DNA of 9,507 nt from Trueperaceae bacterium (GCA_007122815.1 SKSV01000178.1:1-9507), one strand, 5' to 3'; counted from the first letter of the stretch, positions 1 through 6,579 are shown. The notes: a model not told the origin generated them from the letters alone. A program made the numbers and translations.

Positions 1-1010
1 GGCTGGCCGACGGTCACAGCTTCCTCCGAACCGCGAGCGACATGGAAGGCAGAGACCTCCCGCTCGACGCTGGCCTCCGCCTTCACAACGTAGAACCCGT
101 CGTCATCGACGTGTACCCAGACAGTCCCGCCGCCCGCCAAGGCCTACGGATGGGCGACCGAATCACCCGCGTCGAAGACCAGCCCGTCACAGCAGACAAC
201 TGGCAGCGCCTCAGAAGAGCAGCGCTCAGCGCTGGAAGCATGCTGGACATCGAGACGCTGGGCAGACCTAGGTCCTGCACGTTGGTCGGTGGCATCTCGC
301 TGCCCATGCTTCCACCAGAGGGGAGGTTGGTAGCTCCAGGCGTTGGCCTGATCGACCTGCCAGGGCATGACGGCAATGGCACCCTCAGCGACGGGCAAAG
401 GTACGACGGGATGCTGGCATCGCTCCTTCGTCGATTCGAGCGTGCAGGCGCCGCGCGTTGGATCGTCGATCTGCGCCGCTGCGACGGCGGCAACATGTGG
501 CCGCTCCTTGCCGGCCTCGTCCCCCTTCTTGGCCAGGGCACGTACGGCGCGTTCGTAGACCCGGTGGCGGACACCTGGCTCGACTGGGGCTTCGACGGGA
601 CAGCGCTCCGCGTCACAAACCGACGGGACCCGAGCGAGACTTACCAGATGATGGAAGTACCTAGCATGCAACCACTGGACAACCAGGATGCCCCAGTCGC
701 GTTGCTCACGAGTCCGGTCACCTCCAGTTCGGGCGAAGCAGTCCTGATCTCGTTCTTGGGCCGAGCCAAGACCCGCACGTTCGGGCAACCGACCGGTGGT
801 CTCACGACATCGAACAACCTCCACGTACTCCTGGATGGGTCCTGGCTCCTACTGGCAGAGAACCTCGAAGCCGACCGAAACGACGTGGTGCGCGAAGGTC
901 GCATCGAACCGGATTTCGACGTCGAGATCGACTGGAGCCTCTTCGGCCTCGAGAGCGACCCCTGCATTCAAGCCGCTCTGGGATGGCTTGAGCTCAAAGA
1001 CGATATGTAG
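1..1010 (+). CDS. S41-family serine protease with PDZ domain (5' end outside window)
   Basis: Probable S41 (tail-specific / tricorn-like) serine peptidase acting outside the cytoplasm. The frame is open to the left edge: codons from base 3 read LADGHSFLRTASD, and DGHS is the motif that carries the His in the N-terminal part of this family, so the ATG at 42 is internal and the gene is partial. A PDZ domain follows (bases about 72-285, with DSPAARQGLRMGDRI). The peptidase core has DLRRCDGGN at about 468-494 (family pattern DxRxNxGG), then TSSSGEA with the probable nucleophile Ser at 726-728, then FGQPTGG, where family members have GxPTgG. It closes with GRIEPDFDV, the usual GvxPD-type end. The TAG at 1008-1010 terminates it. 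It converges with the secreted-protein gene on the other strand. Physiological substrate unknown. The signal peptide, if any, lies outside the window. Confidence 0.85.
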   Translation, partial: LADGHSFLRTASDMEGRDLPLDAGLRLHNVEPVVIDVYPDSPAARQGLRMGDRITRVEDQPVTADNWQRLRRAALSAGSMLDIETLGRPRSCTLVGGISLPMLPPEGRLVAPGVGLIDLPGHDGNGTLSDGQRYDGMLASLLRRFERAGAARWIVDLRRCDGGNMWPLLAGLVPLLGQGTYGAFVDPVADTWLDWGFDGTALRVTNRRDPSETYQMMEVPSMQPLDNQDAPVALLTSPVTSSSGEAVLISFLGRAKTRTFGQPTGGLTTSNNLHVLLDGSWLLLAENLEADRNDVVREGRIEPDFDVEIDWSLFGLESDPCIQAALGWLELKDDM

Positions 1011-1291
1011 GCGCTCATGTAGGCTCCAGAAGCGACAGCGCCGCACGTACACCGGCTCTTCTGCGTGAGCCCCCGGGCCATCAATAAGCCACCACCACTC
1101 GTATCTGCCGATGCCGCCGCGCTCAATCACATTCACCTAGGCGCGGTTTGCCCCAGCGGGCGCACTACCTCCAAGGGCCCGGCTCGAGGACTCCGTGCGT
1201 GGAGACCTCACCTTCAACACGGAACGCGAGTGCTCCGGTCACGTCGAGGTGTCGAACTCGCAGCGGGCGGAAAGGCAGTGCGTATTCGCGC
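1011..1291. other. Convergent intergenic region
   Basis: About 280 bases lie between the ends of two convergent genes. I see no convincing gene, no hairpin followed by a T-run and no RNA gene. A 6-bp inverted repeat (GCGAGT at 1226-1231, ACTCGC at 1256-1261) is too weak to call a terminator. The minus strand from about 1310 to 1165 has protein-like character in a frame offset from the neighbouring secreted-protein gene (see findings). Confidence 0.4.
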
Positions 1292-1930
1292 TCACCTCGC
1301 GTGCTCGCCAAGCTGCTCGATCGGCGCGGGCGCATCCTCGGTGGAAAGATAGACGTGGAACACGAACTCGTCAAAGGTCCTTCGGCCCTGCTCGTCGGTC
1401 GGCCGGTCCGCGCCGGGGGTTGGGTCCATCAGAGTGAAGCCGTCGACCACGTACCACCGCTCGACGTCGATCGAGGTCGGCAAGAAACCTCCCCTTGGAA
1501 CGAGACGCACCGGTGTAGCTGTCTCGATGCATCCGCTACTCATGCCGTGTTGAGACACGGTCCCATCGCGCGTCACGCTCGTATGGGTAAACACGAGCAA
1601 TGGGCACCGCAGGGTTGGGCCAAGCGCTCCCACGCTCAGCGTTACTGACACGGACTGATCTTCGCTCCGCGGTTCAACGTTCGTGCTTCGACTGTCCACC
1701 ATGGCGTCACCGCGCGTCACAACGACGTGCACCAATCGAACGTCGCTCGGGAGACCGATCTCGATCGCTTGGCCCGTACCCAACAGAGCCAGAAGCACGT
1801 CTCCGGAGATCTCGGTCTGCGCCACCGACGCTTGCGCAGCGGCCAGTCCAGAAGCGCACATGGCCAACGCGAGCAACATCACCTGCCACGATCGAGCGGC
1901 GAACGGGAAGCGCTTCGCGAAACGCATCAT
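1292..1930 (-). CDS. Small secreted protein of unknown family
   Basis: A 212-residue protein I do not recognise. The N-terminus is a clear signal peptide: basic start MMRFAKRF, hydrophobic core around residues 17-30, and a small-residue cleavage region ending LAAAQA at residue 34. LAMC at residues 22-25 is not a good lipobox, so a soluble exported protein is more likely than a lipoprotein. The mature part is rich in short beta-prone stretches and has only two cysteines, Cys109 and Cys134, which could form a disulfide. The frame is open further upstream to a GTG at 2110. I chose 1930 because a very strong ribosome binding site and the signal peptide begin there; the ATG at 1927 is equally possible. 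The gene lies 183 bases after M56 protease 1 on the same strand, so it may be the last gene of that operon, although its third codon positions look less GC-rich than those of the protease gene. Function unknown; it could be an output or accessory factor of the upstream sensor. Confidence 0.7.
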   Translation of the reverse strand: MMRFAKRFPFAARSWQVMLLALAMCASGLAAAQASVAQTEISGDVLLALLGTGQAIEIGLPSDVRLVHVVVTRGDAMVDSRSTNVEPRSEDQSVSVTLSVGALGPTLRCPLLVFTHTSVTRDGTVSQHGMSSGCIETATPVRLVPRGGFLPTSIDVERWYVVDGFTLMDPTPGADRPTDEQGRRTFDEFVFHVYLSTEDAPAPIEQLGEHAR

Positions 1931-1933
1931 CGA

Positions 1934-1942
1934 CCTCCTCCT
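1934..1942 (-). promoter_or_regulatory. Strong ribosome binding site of the secreted protein
   Basis: On the minus strand this reads AGGAGGAGG followed by TCG and then ATGATG. The doubled AGGAGG gives good spacing to either ATG (6 bases from the first AGGAGG to the ATG at 1930). It decides the start against the longer open frame. Confidence 0.75.
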
Positions 1943-2113
1943 ACGGTAGATCGCACTTGAATCGACCGCACTGACCCAGCGTGCGTGCTGCGAAGGGTGA
2001 ACGACCCAGGGCCATTGCACTGATGCCGCGGCCGCCCCAGCGCACGTCGACCTGTTGTCGGTAGAGTTGCCGACCGGCTGCGGCTGCGTTGCGGCTCCTC
2101 GTTCGCCCACGGA

Positions 2114-4102
2114 TCAGTCCCCCTCACTCTGTTCCTCAAAGACGAGCAAGTGTCCACGGACCGCCTCCAAGAACTCCTCAAGCTCGTGGGGCGTCACGAG
2201 TCCGTGCGAGACAAGGTGATACGCACCGAACACCGACCGTTTCGTCGCTGTGTCGATGTTCGGGAACGGGCGTATCGGAGGTCGATCAGGGAAGTCCGGG
2301 TTCGGCGCACCGAGCCCTATGAGGCTGAATCGGAAGTAGTTCGGGCCATGGGTGTCGAGCCGGAGTGGATCAATGCGCAGGATTCGCGCGCTGGCTGTCT
2401 CGCCCCCCATGGAGGTTCCACCGCTCCCACCCGGGAGTTCGCGCTCAAGAACCCGTAGATCCTCGTCCCAGGCTGGATCCAAGCTCAGTGTGCGCCCGAG
2501 CCAGTCTCGCGCGGCATCGTCCCACGCGGCGGGTACCCCGTCGACGACGTAGTCGATGCGCACACCGCCCCACCCCTCGATGCGGCCGTCGGCGCCGTAG
2601 ATCGACTCAGGCGCATCGTCGCTGACGCTCTCCGCCACGAGCGAGCGCACACCGTCCGCGTCACGGGCCTCGATCCTCAACCATCCGTCCGGGTAAACCG
2701 CGACGACATCCCGGTAGTCGTCTGCAAACCTGACCGCCCCGACCGCGGTCACCCACACCCAGCTCCCATCGGCCTCACCCGGGTACGGGGGCCACCTGAT
2801 GGCAGGATGCGCCTGCTCCAACGCCTCAGCGGGCAGGGTCTCGACCGCCCGCCGGAACGCCGCGGCCGCATGGGCGGGTTCGACGGCGACCGGACCAAGC
2901 GCCTCCAACAGAGCGAGCCGCTGCGGTACGGGGAGCGACGGCGCCTCGTTCAGCATGCCCACCACCTGTTCGGTGGTGAGGGCGTGGGCCGACTCGACCC
3001 CGGACAGCACCCGCTGTAGCGGTTCGTCGCTGCTGAGCGCCGACGCCAGGCCGATCAGGAGCGTCACGCTCAACGCCGCGAAGGCCACGGCGAACCCGTT
3101 GGACGGCGACGCCATCGGCCCGAGCACGATGCGCCTGATGCGCTCAGGCAGCGGGCTACCGGTGGCGGCGACACCGACGGTCACTCGGGGCTGCTGAAGC
3201 ATGGCGAGATCGCGGAGCGTGACCGCGTACAGCAGGCGATCACCACCGGTGGCCGTCGCCACGTCGTCGCAGCAGAACTCGCGCTCGCGACGAATCAGCC
3301 GCGACACCATCCACACCGACGGATGGTAGAACAGCACCGCCTCGACGACGTTCTGGAACATGTTCACGAGCGGATCGAGCCGCTTCACGTGCGCGAACTC
3401 ATGCGCGAGCAGCAACTCGAGCTGCCGCGCAGACAACCCCGTCACGGCGCTCGCTGGCAGCAGGACGACCGGCCGCAAGATGCCGACGACCATCGGCACC
3501 GCCGCCTTGACCGACACGAAGACCTTGATCGCGCGACGAACGCCGACACGCGCCGCGACGGCCGCCGCCACCTGCGCGATCTCCGTCGACACCGGTGCAA
3601 CGTGTCGAGTGCGCCACGAATGAGCCAACGCGAGGCCACCGACCAGCCGTACGAGCAAGGTGGCGACGCCCGCCAACCACGCCACGACCAGCATCGGCAA
3701 CAGCGGCGCGAGCCACACGGCGAGACCCGCACGAGCACTCAGCTGCGCCCCATCCGAACCGGTCGGCACACGCGCGGCCTGCACCCCAGAACCCCGCGCT
3801 ACTGCCGCGCTCGGGTTCGCACCAGCGACCGCAGCAGGTTCGGAAGCGGTCGCGTCGGACAGCGCTGCGAGCGGCGCTGCGGCGACCGGCGTTGGCGCCA
3901 AGCGCACCACCGTCACGATCGGCGCCGCGAACATCACGACCAACGCCGCGCACGCCAGCGCGTAGCGCACGTCGACGCGCCCAGCCGGAACGATCCGCAG
4001 GACCACACCGAGCACCGCATGGATGAGCGCGCCTTGCCACACGAAATGCACCAGCGCCAGACCCACGACGGGAACCCACGGTGACTGCAGGAACTCGAGC
4101 AT
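2114..4102 (-). CDS. M56-family membrane metalloprotease (BlaR1/MecR1-like), module 1
   Basis: A 662-residue polytopic membrane protein. Family knowledge: M56 proteins of the BlaR1/MecR1 type carry a zinc protease domain on a cytoplasmic loop between membrane helices, and on signalling they trigger loss of the partner BlaI repressor. Seen here: membrane segments near residues 10-34, 45-65 and 127-160; the zinc site HEFAH at 234-238; the downstream EREFCCDD at 273-280 holding the next expected acidic ligand; and a final membrane segment near 336-356. The last 300 residues should be outside. They contain no SxxK/SxN/KTG penicillin-binding set, so this is unlikely to be a beta-lactam sensor. Residues about 449-540 match a domain in the second M56 protein of this window (WVTAVGAVRF, IEARD.DGVRS, IDYVVDG, ARDWL). 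The start ATG at 4102 shares one base with the stop of the upstream repressor (TGATG) and has GGAGG 7 bases upstream; a GTG at 4105 is the alternative. The overlap implies translational coupling with the repressor. Confidence 0.9.
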   Translation of the reverse strand: MLEFLQSPWVPVVGLALVHFVWQGALIHAVLGVVLRIVPAGRVDVRYALACAALVVMFAAPIVTVVRLAPTPVAAAPLAALSDATASEPAAVAGANPSAAVARGSGVQAARVPTGSDGAQLSARAGLAVWLAPLLPMLVVAWLAGVATLLVRLVGGLALAHSWRTRHVAPVSTEIAQVAAAVAARVGVRRAIKVFVSVKAAVPMVVGILRPVVLLPASAVTGLSARQLELLLAHEFAHVKRLDPLVNMFQNVVEAVLFYHPSVWMVSRLIRREREFCCDDVATATGGDRLLYAVTLRDLAMLQQPRVTVGVAATGSPLPERIRRIVLGPMASPSNGFAVAFAALSVTLLIGLASALSSDEPLQRVLSGVESAHALTTEQVVGMLNEAPSLPVPQRLALLEALGPVAVEPAHAAAAFRRAVETLPAEALEQAHPAIRWPPYPGEADGSWVWVTAVGAVRFADDYRDVVAVYPDGWLRIEARDADGVRSLVAESVSDDAPESIYGADGRIEGWGGVRIDYVVDGVPAAWDDAARDWLGRTLSLDPAWDEDLRVLERELPGGSGGTSMGGETASARILRIDPLRLDTHGPNYFRFSLIGLGAPNPDFPDRPPIRPFPNIDTATKRSVFGAYHLVSHGLVTPHELEEFLEAVRGHLLVFEEQSEGD

Positions 4103-4497
4103 CACGAGCCCTCCGCTTCGGCAGCGGCCTCGTCGATCAGCCGCCGAACGTCGTCCAACTCGTCCGCACTCAACGGCCGGGCGTCCAGCGCGCGGCTGAC
4201 GAGGCCCATCGCCGAACCGCCGAACACCCGATCCGTGAAGCTCCTCACCAGCTGACGCTCGACCGCCTGCTCCTCCGGCACGGCGATGTAGACGTGGCTG
4301 AATTCCGACTCGTCGCGACTCACCAGGCCCTTGGCGAACATGATCTGCATCAACTTCAGCACGGTGGTGCGCGCCACCTCACTCGACCCGGAAAGCGCCT
4401 TGTGCACGTCACGGACCGTGCAAGGCCCACGAGACCACAACACCCTCAGGATCGCCAGCTCGCGCTCGGTCGGATCAAGATGCGCTGCGTCGTCCAT
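4102..4497 (-). CDS. BlaI/MecI/CopY-family repressor, module 1
   Basis: A 131-residue dimeric winged-helix repressor. The winged-helix domain spans about residues 8-73 (PTERELAILRVLW is the typical first helix; recognition helix near 39-54, SEVARTTVLKLM). The dimerisation tail is about 76-128. The segment FGGSAMGLVSRALD aligns with the region around the proteolysis site of Staphylococcus aureus BlaI, but the Asn-Phe bond known there is Arg102-Ala103 here. By hand it aligns without gaps to the second repressor of this window with 53 of 130 positions identical. The frame is open far upstream, to a GTG at 5145; I chose ATG 4497 because AAGGGTGG lies just before it and the mapped -10 box (4525-4530) leaves about 20 bases of leader. 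The ATG at 4515 would sit almost on the transcription start. It very likely represses its own operon through the two inverted repeats at 4532-4566. Confidence 0.9.
   Translation of the reverse strand: MDDAAHLDPTERELAILRVLWSRGPCTVRDVHKALSGSSEVARTTVLKLMQIMFAKGLVSRDESEFSHVYIAVPEEQAVERQLVRSFTDRVFGGSAMGLVSRALDARPLSADELDDVRRLIDEAAAEAEGS
4110..4114 (-). promoter_or_regulatory. Ribosome binding site of M56 protease 1
   Basis: GGAGG on the minus strand, inside the 3' end of the repressor gene. It lies 7 bases from the ATG at 4102 and only 4 from the in-frame GTG at 4105, which favours the ATG. Confidence 0.6.
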
Positions 4498-4524
4498 CGC
4501 GACCACCCTTCGCATGCTCAACCC

Positions 4525-4553
4525 AGAATAGACGAAGGCGTTCGTCAAGTCAA
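4525..4553 (-). promoter_or_regulatory. Promoter of module 1 (blaI-M56)
   Basis: On the minus strand: -35 box TTGACT (4548-4553), 17-base spacer, -10 box TATTCT (4525-4530). Predicted transcription start is near 4518, about 20 bases before the repressor ATG. Two operator-like inverted repeats cover the -35 box and the spacer, so bound repressor would block RNA polymerase. Confidence 0.7.
4532..4545 (-). promoter_or_regulatory. Operator-like inverted repeat, module 1 proximal site
   Basis: ACGAA-4-TTCGT with perfect arms, extended to GACGAA/TTCGTC at 4531-4546. It occupies the spacer between the -35 and -10 boxes. Its centre is 21 bp from that of the distal copy, about two helical turns, so two dimers could bind the same DNA face. 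Confidence 0.7.
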
Positions 4554-4566
4554 CGAAGGGCTTCGT
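4553..4566 (-). promoter_or_regulatory. Operator-like inverted repeat, module 1 distal site
   Basis: ACGAAG-2-CTTCGT with perfect 6-base arms, the same ACGAA-4-TTCGT core as the proximal site. It touches the upstream edge of the -35 box. Confidence 0.7.
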
Positions 4567-5231
4567 CACGCCACTCTCCGCTTCGATCGGGAAGCCGCCG
4601 GCCTGAACCAGCGGTTCGCGAAGCGCGTGAAGAAGCGTTGGTCCGACAGGTACGCGCCCGCGATGAAGGTGCTGGGTGATGTCGAACTGGCAGTCCTGCG
4701 CGGTGATATCGAGCTCAACCTTTGGCAGCGGTGGCCGCTGGTTCGCCGGTGCCATCGACCGTTCCCATGCCGGCGTCGATGACGACCGACGTCTCGATCT
4801 CGACGACGCGCCTCGTGACGCGGGTCCGCCCGGCAGCCTCCTGCACCATGCCGAACACGGCGTGCAGCGCTGACTGCAGGGGCAGTTTGAGGTTGCCTGC
4901 CTCGTACTCGGCCATCTGGCAGTTGAAGCTGTGGCGCGACTGGCTCTCGAGGAACACCTAGAACCCGAGCAGCCGCTGACGGTGCGGACGTGCACGTGCT
5001 CCGGCCCGATGCGCGCACCGCGGCTCGCGAGCGCGGACGCGACGGCGCGCCGTAGCGCCTCGGCCTCCTCGCTCGCGAGGCCCGAGCGGCGGCCGGTCCC
5101 ATCGCACGGGTGCTCTTCGAGCGGCGGCCGCGGCACGAAGTCCACGGCGCGGACGCGCCACGTCTACGTCGTGGTCCGGAACACGATCGGGGTCAGCGTC
5201 GCATGCGAAGAGATCTCGGCGGAGCCGCTTC
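4566..5231 (-). pseudogene. Decayed coding block of unknown family, frame-shifted and interrupted
   Basis: About 660 bases without an intact gene but with strong minus-strand coding character. Reading downstream, protein-like stretches with G/C-rich third positions change frame. First, a frame running through TLTPIVFRTTT, a TAG at 5164-5166, then TWRVRAVDFVPRPP and on to about 4965. Next, a second frame from 4957 to 4715 (VFLESQSRHSFNCQMAEYE to a TGA), immediately preceded in that frame by TAG at 4958-4960. Then back to the first frame (KVELDITAQDCQFDI) near 4720-4675. Last, a third frame (STFIAGAYLSDQRFFTRF) ending at TGA 4566-4568. This pattern fits a gene with several indels and nonsense changes, or sequence errors. 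I do not recognise the family. The open frame from 5145 that runs into the repressor is not a fusion: it merely lacks stops. The downstream end abuts the distal operator. Confidence 0.5.
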
Positions 5232-5435
5232 TCAGGCGTGCGCGAACCTCACGCTCTCCAACCGTTGCTGCATCCTGACGATCAGGAGCAAGACGAGCAC
5301 GGGGACGGCGTAGTGGACCACGGGAAGGAGCGTGTACCACAGGCCTAACTGCAGCGGCCATGGCTCGCCTTGGGCGTACAGCACGCCCATCGTGCGAGAC
5401 AGTATCGTCGCACTGATAAATGTGATGCTCGCCTG
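5232..5435 (-). pseudogene. In-frame C-terminal continuation of the PadR-partner membrane protein beyond a TAG
   Basis: Directly after the TAG at 5436-5438 the same frame continues for 67 codons to TGA 5232-5234 and looks fully protein-like. It reads QASITFISATILSRT (second half of a membrane helix), then a loop, then a last hydrophobic helix (YTLLPVVHYAVPVLVLLLIV) and a basic tail. Restoring one codon would give a protein of 244 residues from the ATG at 5966. A single CAG, TGG or similar codon changed to TAG explains it. Confidence 0.65.
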
Positions 5436-5966
5436 CTAAGCGACCACACCCACGGCGGCCAGCAACAACCCAGGTCGAGGGTTAGCGGCCAAGTACTCCA
5501 CGGCGCGGTCGATCCCGGTTGGCAATGCACCGAGCCGACGCACGACGACGACCGCCAACACAAGGGCGAGCACGTATGCGAGCGGCGAGCCGTAGAGCAC
5601 GACGACCGCCGCCACGCCCGCCACCGGTGGGATCTGCGCCACGATGGCCGCCAGCAGGTTCAGCATCGCCCTGGCCAGCGGCACCCACAACCACGAGGCG
5701 AGAAGACCGATCAACGCCCACTGCGCCCGCAGCTCCCAACCGAAGTTCGGCCGCACCAACGCGAACTCGCGCGTCAACACCTCCGGCGTACCCACACGAT
5801 GCGCCGCCACCCAAAACGCCTCCTCAGGCTGCAGGTGCTCCAGCAACCTCTCCTCCACCTGCTCCAGATGGTCCTCGAGCTCGTCGACCTCACCAACGGT
5901 GAGCCCACCGCGGCTCAGGATCGAGATGCGCCAGTGACGCGCTGCCGCCGCACGATCGAAACTCAT
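5436..5966 (-). CDS. PadR-partner membrane protein with N-terminal HAAS-like domain (interrupted by TAG)
   Basis: The readable part is 176 residues. The N-terminus (about 10-75) fits the helical HAAS / permease-prefix type domain that often follows PadR regulators: a W near residue 12, EVDELEDHLEQVEERLLEHL at 26-45, PEEAFWVAAHRVGTPEVLTREF at 48-68. Membrane segments follow near 82-108 and 113-145, and a third begins near 166 and is cut by the TAG at 5436-5438. The hydrophobic helix and the frame resume right after it, so the intact ancestor was longer. Start ATG 5966 overlaps the PadR stop by 4 bases (ATGA), a hallmark of co-translation; a TTG at 5978 is a less likely alternative. Known logic: such partners are regulated by the PadR repressor and act at the membrane, but their activity is poorly defined. 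Whether the truncated form functions is open. Confidence 0.7.
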   Translation of the reverse strand: MSFDRAAAARHWRISILSRGGLTVGEVDELEDHLEQVEERLLEHLQPEEAFWVAAHRVGTPEVLTREFALVRPNFGWELRAQWALIGLLASWLWVPLARAMLNLLAAIVAQIPPVAGVAAVVVLYGSPLAYVLALVLAVVVVRRLGALPTGIDRAVEYLAANPRPGLLLAAVGVVA

Positions 5967-6301
5967 GTCGCCCCCCAAGCGTTGCGAAGCGTAGCGCTCA
6001 CCGCTTCCCAGGTCGCGCGCTCAGCGGCGAGTGCCTCCTGCCCCCGCTTCGTGATGGCGTAATACTTCCGACGCCTCCCCGTCTCCGCCACCCGCCACGT
6101 CGACGCGATCAACCCTTCGCGCTCCAAACGGTGCAACACCGGGTACAACATCCCCTCCTGCCACGACAGAGCCCCACCAGAGAGGCGCTCGACCTCCCTC
6201 AACAGGGCGTAGCCGTAGTCCTCGCCACGCGCAAGGACCGCCAGCACCAGCGGCCGCGAAGACGCGGCCACCAACTCCTTGGACGGCAACACGTTGGTCA
6301 T
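5963..6301 (-). CDS. PadR-family transcriptional regulator
   Basis: A 112-residue protein with the PadR winged-helix pattern. Residues 16-33 (RPLVLAVLARGEDYGYAL) begin the domain, EGMLYPVLHRLEREGLI at 49-65 is the recognition helix region, and ETGRRRKYYAITKRGQEAL at 73-91 is the wing with the typical KYY/T.RG signature. The short C-terminal helix places it with the small PadR-s2 type regulators. The start is ATG 6301; a TTG at 6310 is in frame but overlaps the -10 box. It forms an operon with the membrane protein through an ATGA overlap. PadR proteins usually repress their own operon until a phenolic, drug or envelope cue is sensed; here the ligand is unknown. A candidate operator lies in its promoter at 6313-6333. 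Confidence 0.9.
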   Translation of the reverse strand: MTNVLPSKELVAASSRPLVLAVLARGEDYGYALLREVERLSGGALSWQEGMLYPVLHRLEREGLIASTWRVAETGRRRKYYAITKRGQEALAAERATWEAVSATLRNAWGAT

Positions 6302-6309
6302 CTCTCGCA

Positions 6310-6339
6310 AGTATACCTAGAGCCGCTAGGCATGGACAA
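6310..6339 (-). promoter_or_regulatory. Promoter of the padR operon, apparently leaderless
   Basis: On the minus strand: -35-like TTGTCC (6334-6339), 18-base spacer, -10 box TATACT (6310-6315). Only 8 bases separate the -10 box from the ATG at 6301, so transcription should start at or within about 2 bases of the start codon. No classical ribosome binding site fits upstream. Confidence 0.55.
6313..6333. promoter_or_regulatory. Candidate PadR operator
   Basis: Inverted repeat ATACCTAG-5-CTAGGCAT, with 8-base arms and one mismatch (perfect core CCTAG/CTAGG). It overlaps the -10 box and the spacer of the padR promoter, where a repressor would act. Confidence 0.5.
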
Positions 6340-6507
6340 GGGGCTTCCCGGCAATCGCCAGCGGGCACCTCGACGCTGGCACGAAGCAGGTCGATCAACA
6401 TGCGAGCTGCCCACTGACGGCGCAGGCAACGCCGGGGGGCACCCGTCCGCGAACCGGAACCGGTGGTCGTCGGTGTTTGACGTCGATGTATTCGGCGAAC
6501 CAGACAC
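6340..6507. other. Divergent intergenic region between padR and blaI 2
   Basis: No gene seen. It holds a hairpin-capable repeat with perfect 7-base arms (GCCAGCG at 6357-6363, CGCTGGC at 6374-6380) and a short ACCGG-AA-CCGGT palindrome (6453-6464). Neither is followed by a T-run. Their role is unknown. Confidence 0.35.
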
Positions 6508-6511
6508 GTCA

Positions 6512-6525
6512 ACGAAATCCCTCGT
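6512..6525 (+). promoter_or_regulatory. Operator-like inverted repeat, module 2 distal site
   Basis: ACGAA-4-CTCGT, one mismatch from the module 1 core. It also sits within a larger perfect repeat, GTCAACGA-6-TCGTTGAC at 6508-6529. The right arm runs into the -35 box TTGACA. Confidence 0.65.
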
Positions 6526-6554
6526 TGACATCAACTAATTCCTTCGTCTAAACT
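6525..6554 (+). promoter_or_regulatory. Promoter of module 2 (blaI-M56)
   Basis: A consensus -35 box TTGACA (6525-6530), 18-base spacer, -10 box TAAACT (6549-6554). It aligns with the module 1 promoter over about 44 bases with one gap, including the shared strings TCGTTGAC and CCTTCGTCTA. The predicted transcription start is about 15-20 bases before the repressor ATG. Confidence 0.7.
6534..6547 (+). promoter_or_regulatory. Operator-like inverted repeat, module 2 proximal site
   Basis: ACTAA-4-TTCGT, one mismatch from the core seen in module 1. It lies in the -35/-10 spacer with its centre 22 bp from the distal copy. Confidence 0.6.
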
Positions 6555-6579
6555 CCGTGCACCCACGAAGGGAGCCGCC

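Noticed and set aside
1931..2110. N-terminal extension of the secreted protein to a GTG at 2110
   Set aside because: The extension is low-complexity and would bury the signal peptide; the strong ribosome binding site at 1934-1942 points to the start at 1930.
3323..4084. A 253-codon plus-strand open frame opposite M56 protease 1
   Set aside because: Low-complexity Arg/His/Asp/Gln content and no family motif; it is the complement of a well-supported gene.
4102..5145. A 347-codon frame suggesting an N-terminal extension or fusion on BlaI repressor 1
   Set aside because: A good promoter, two operators and a ribosome binding site lie just before the ATG at 4497; the extension reads through out-of-frame remnants of another gene.
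5164..5438. Reassignment of TAG to an amino acid in this genome
   Set aside because: Well-supported genes in the window end at TAG (1008-1010, 9272-9274), and the frame changes in the same block point to decay or sequence error instead.
6357..6380. Hairpin with 7-base arms as a terminator or small RNA
   Set aside because: No T-run and no promoter directed into it; recorded only as part of the intergenic region.
6565..6570. A further ACGAAG half-site in the leader of blaI 2
   Set aside because: It has no matching second arm and overlaps the ribosome binding site, which explains the bases.
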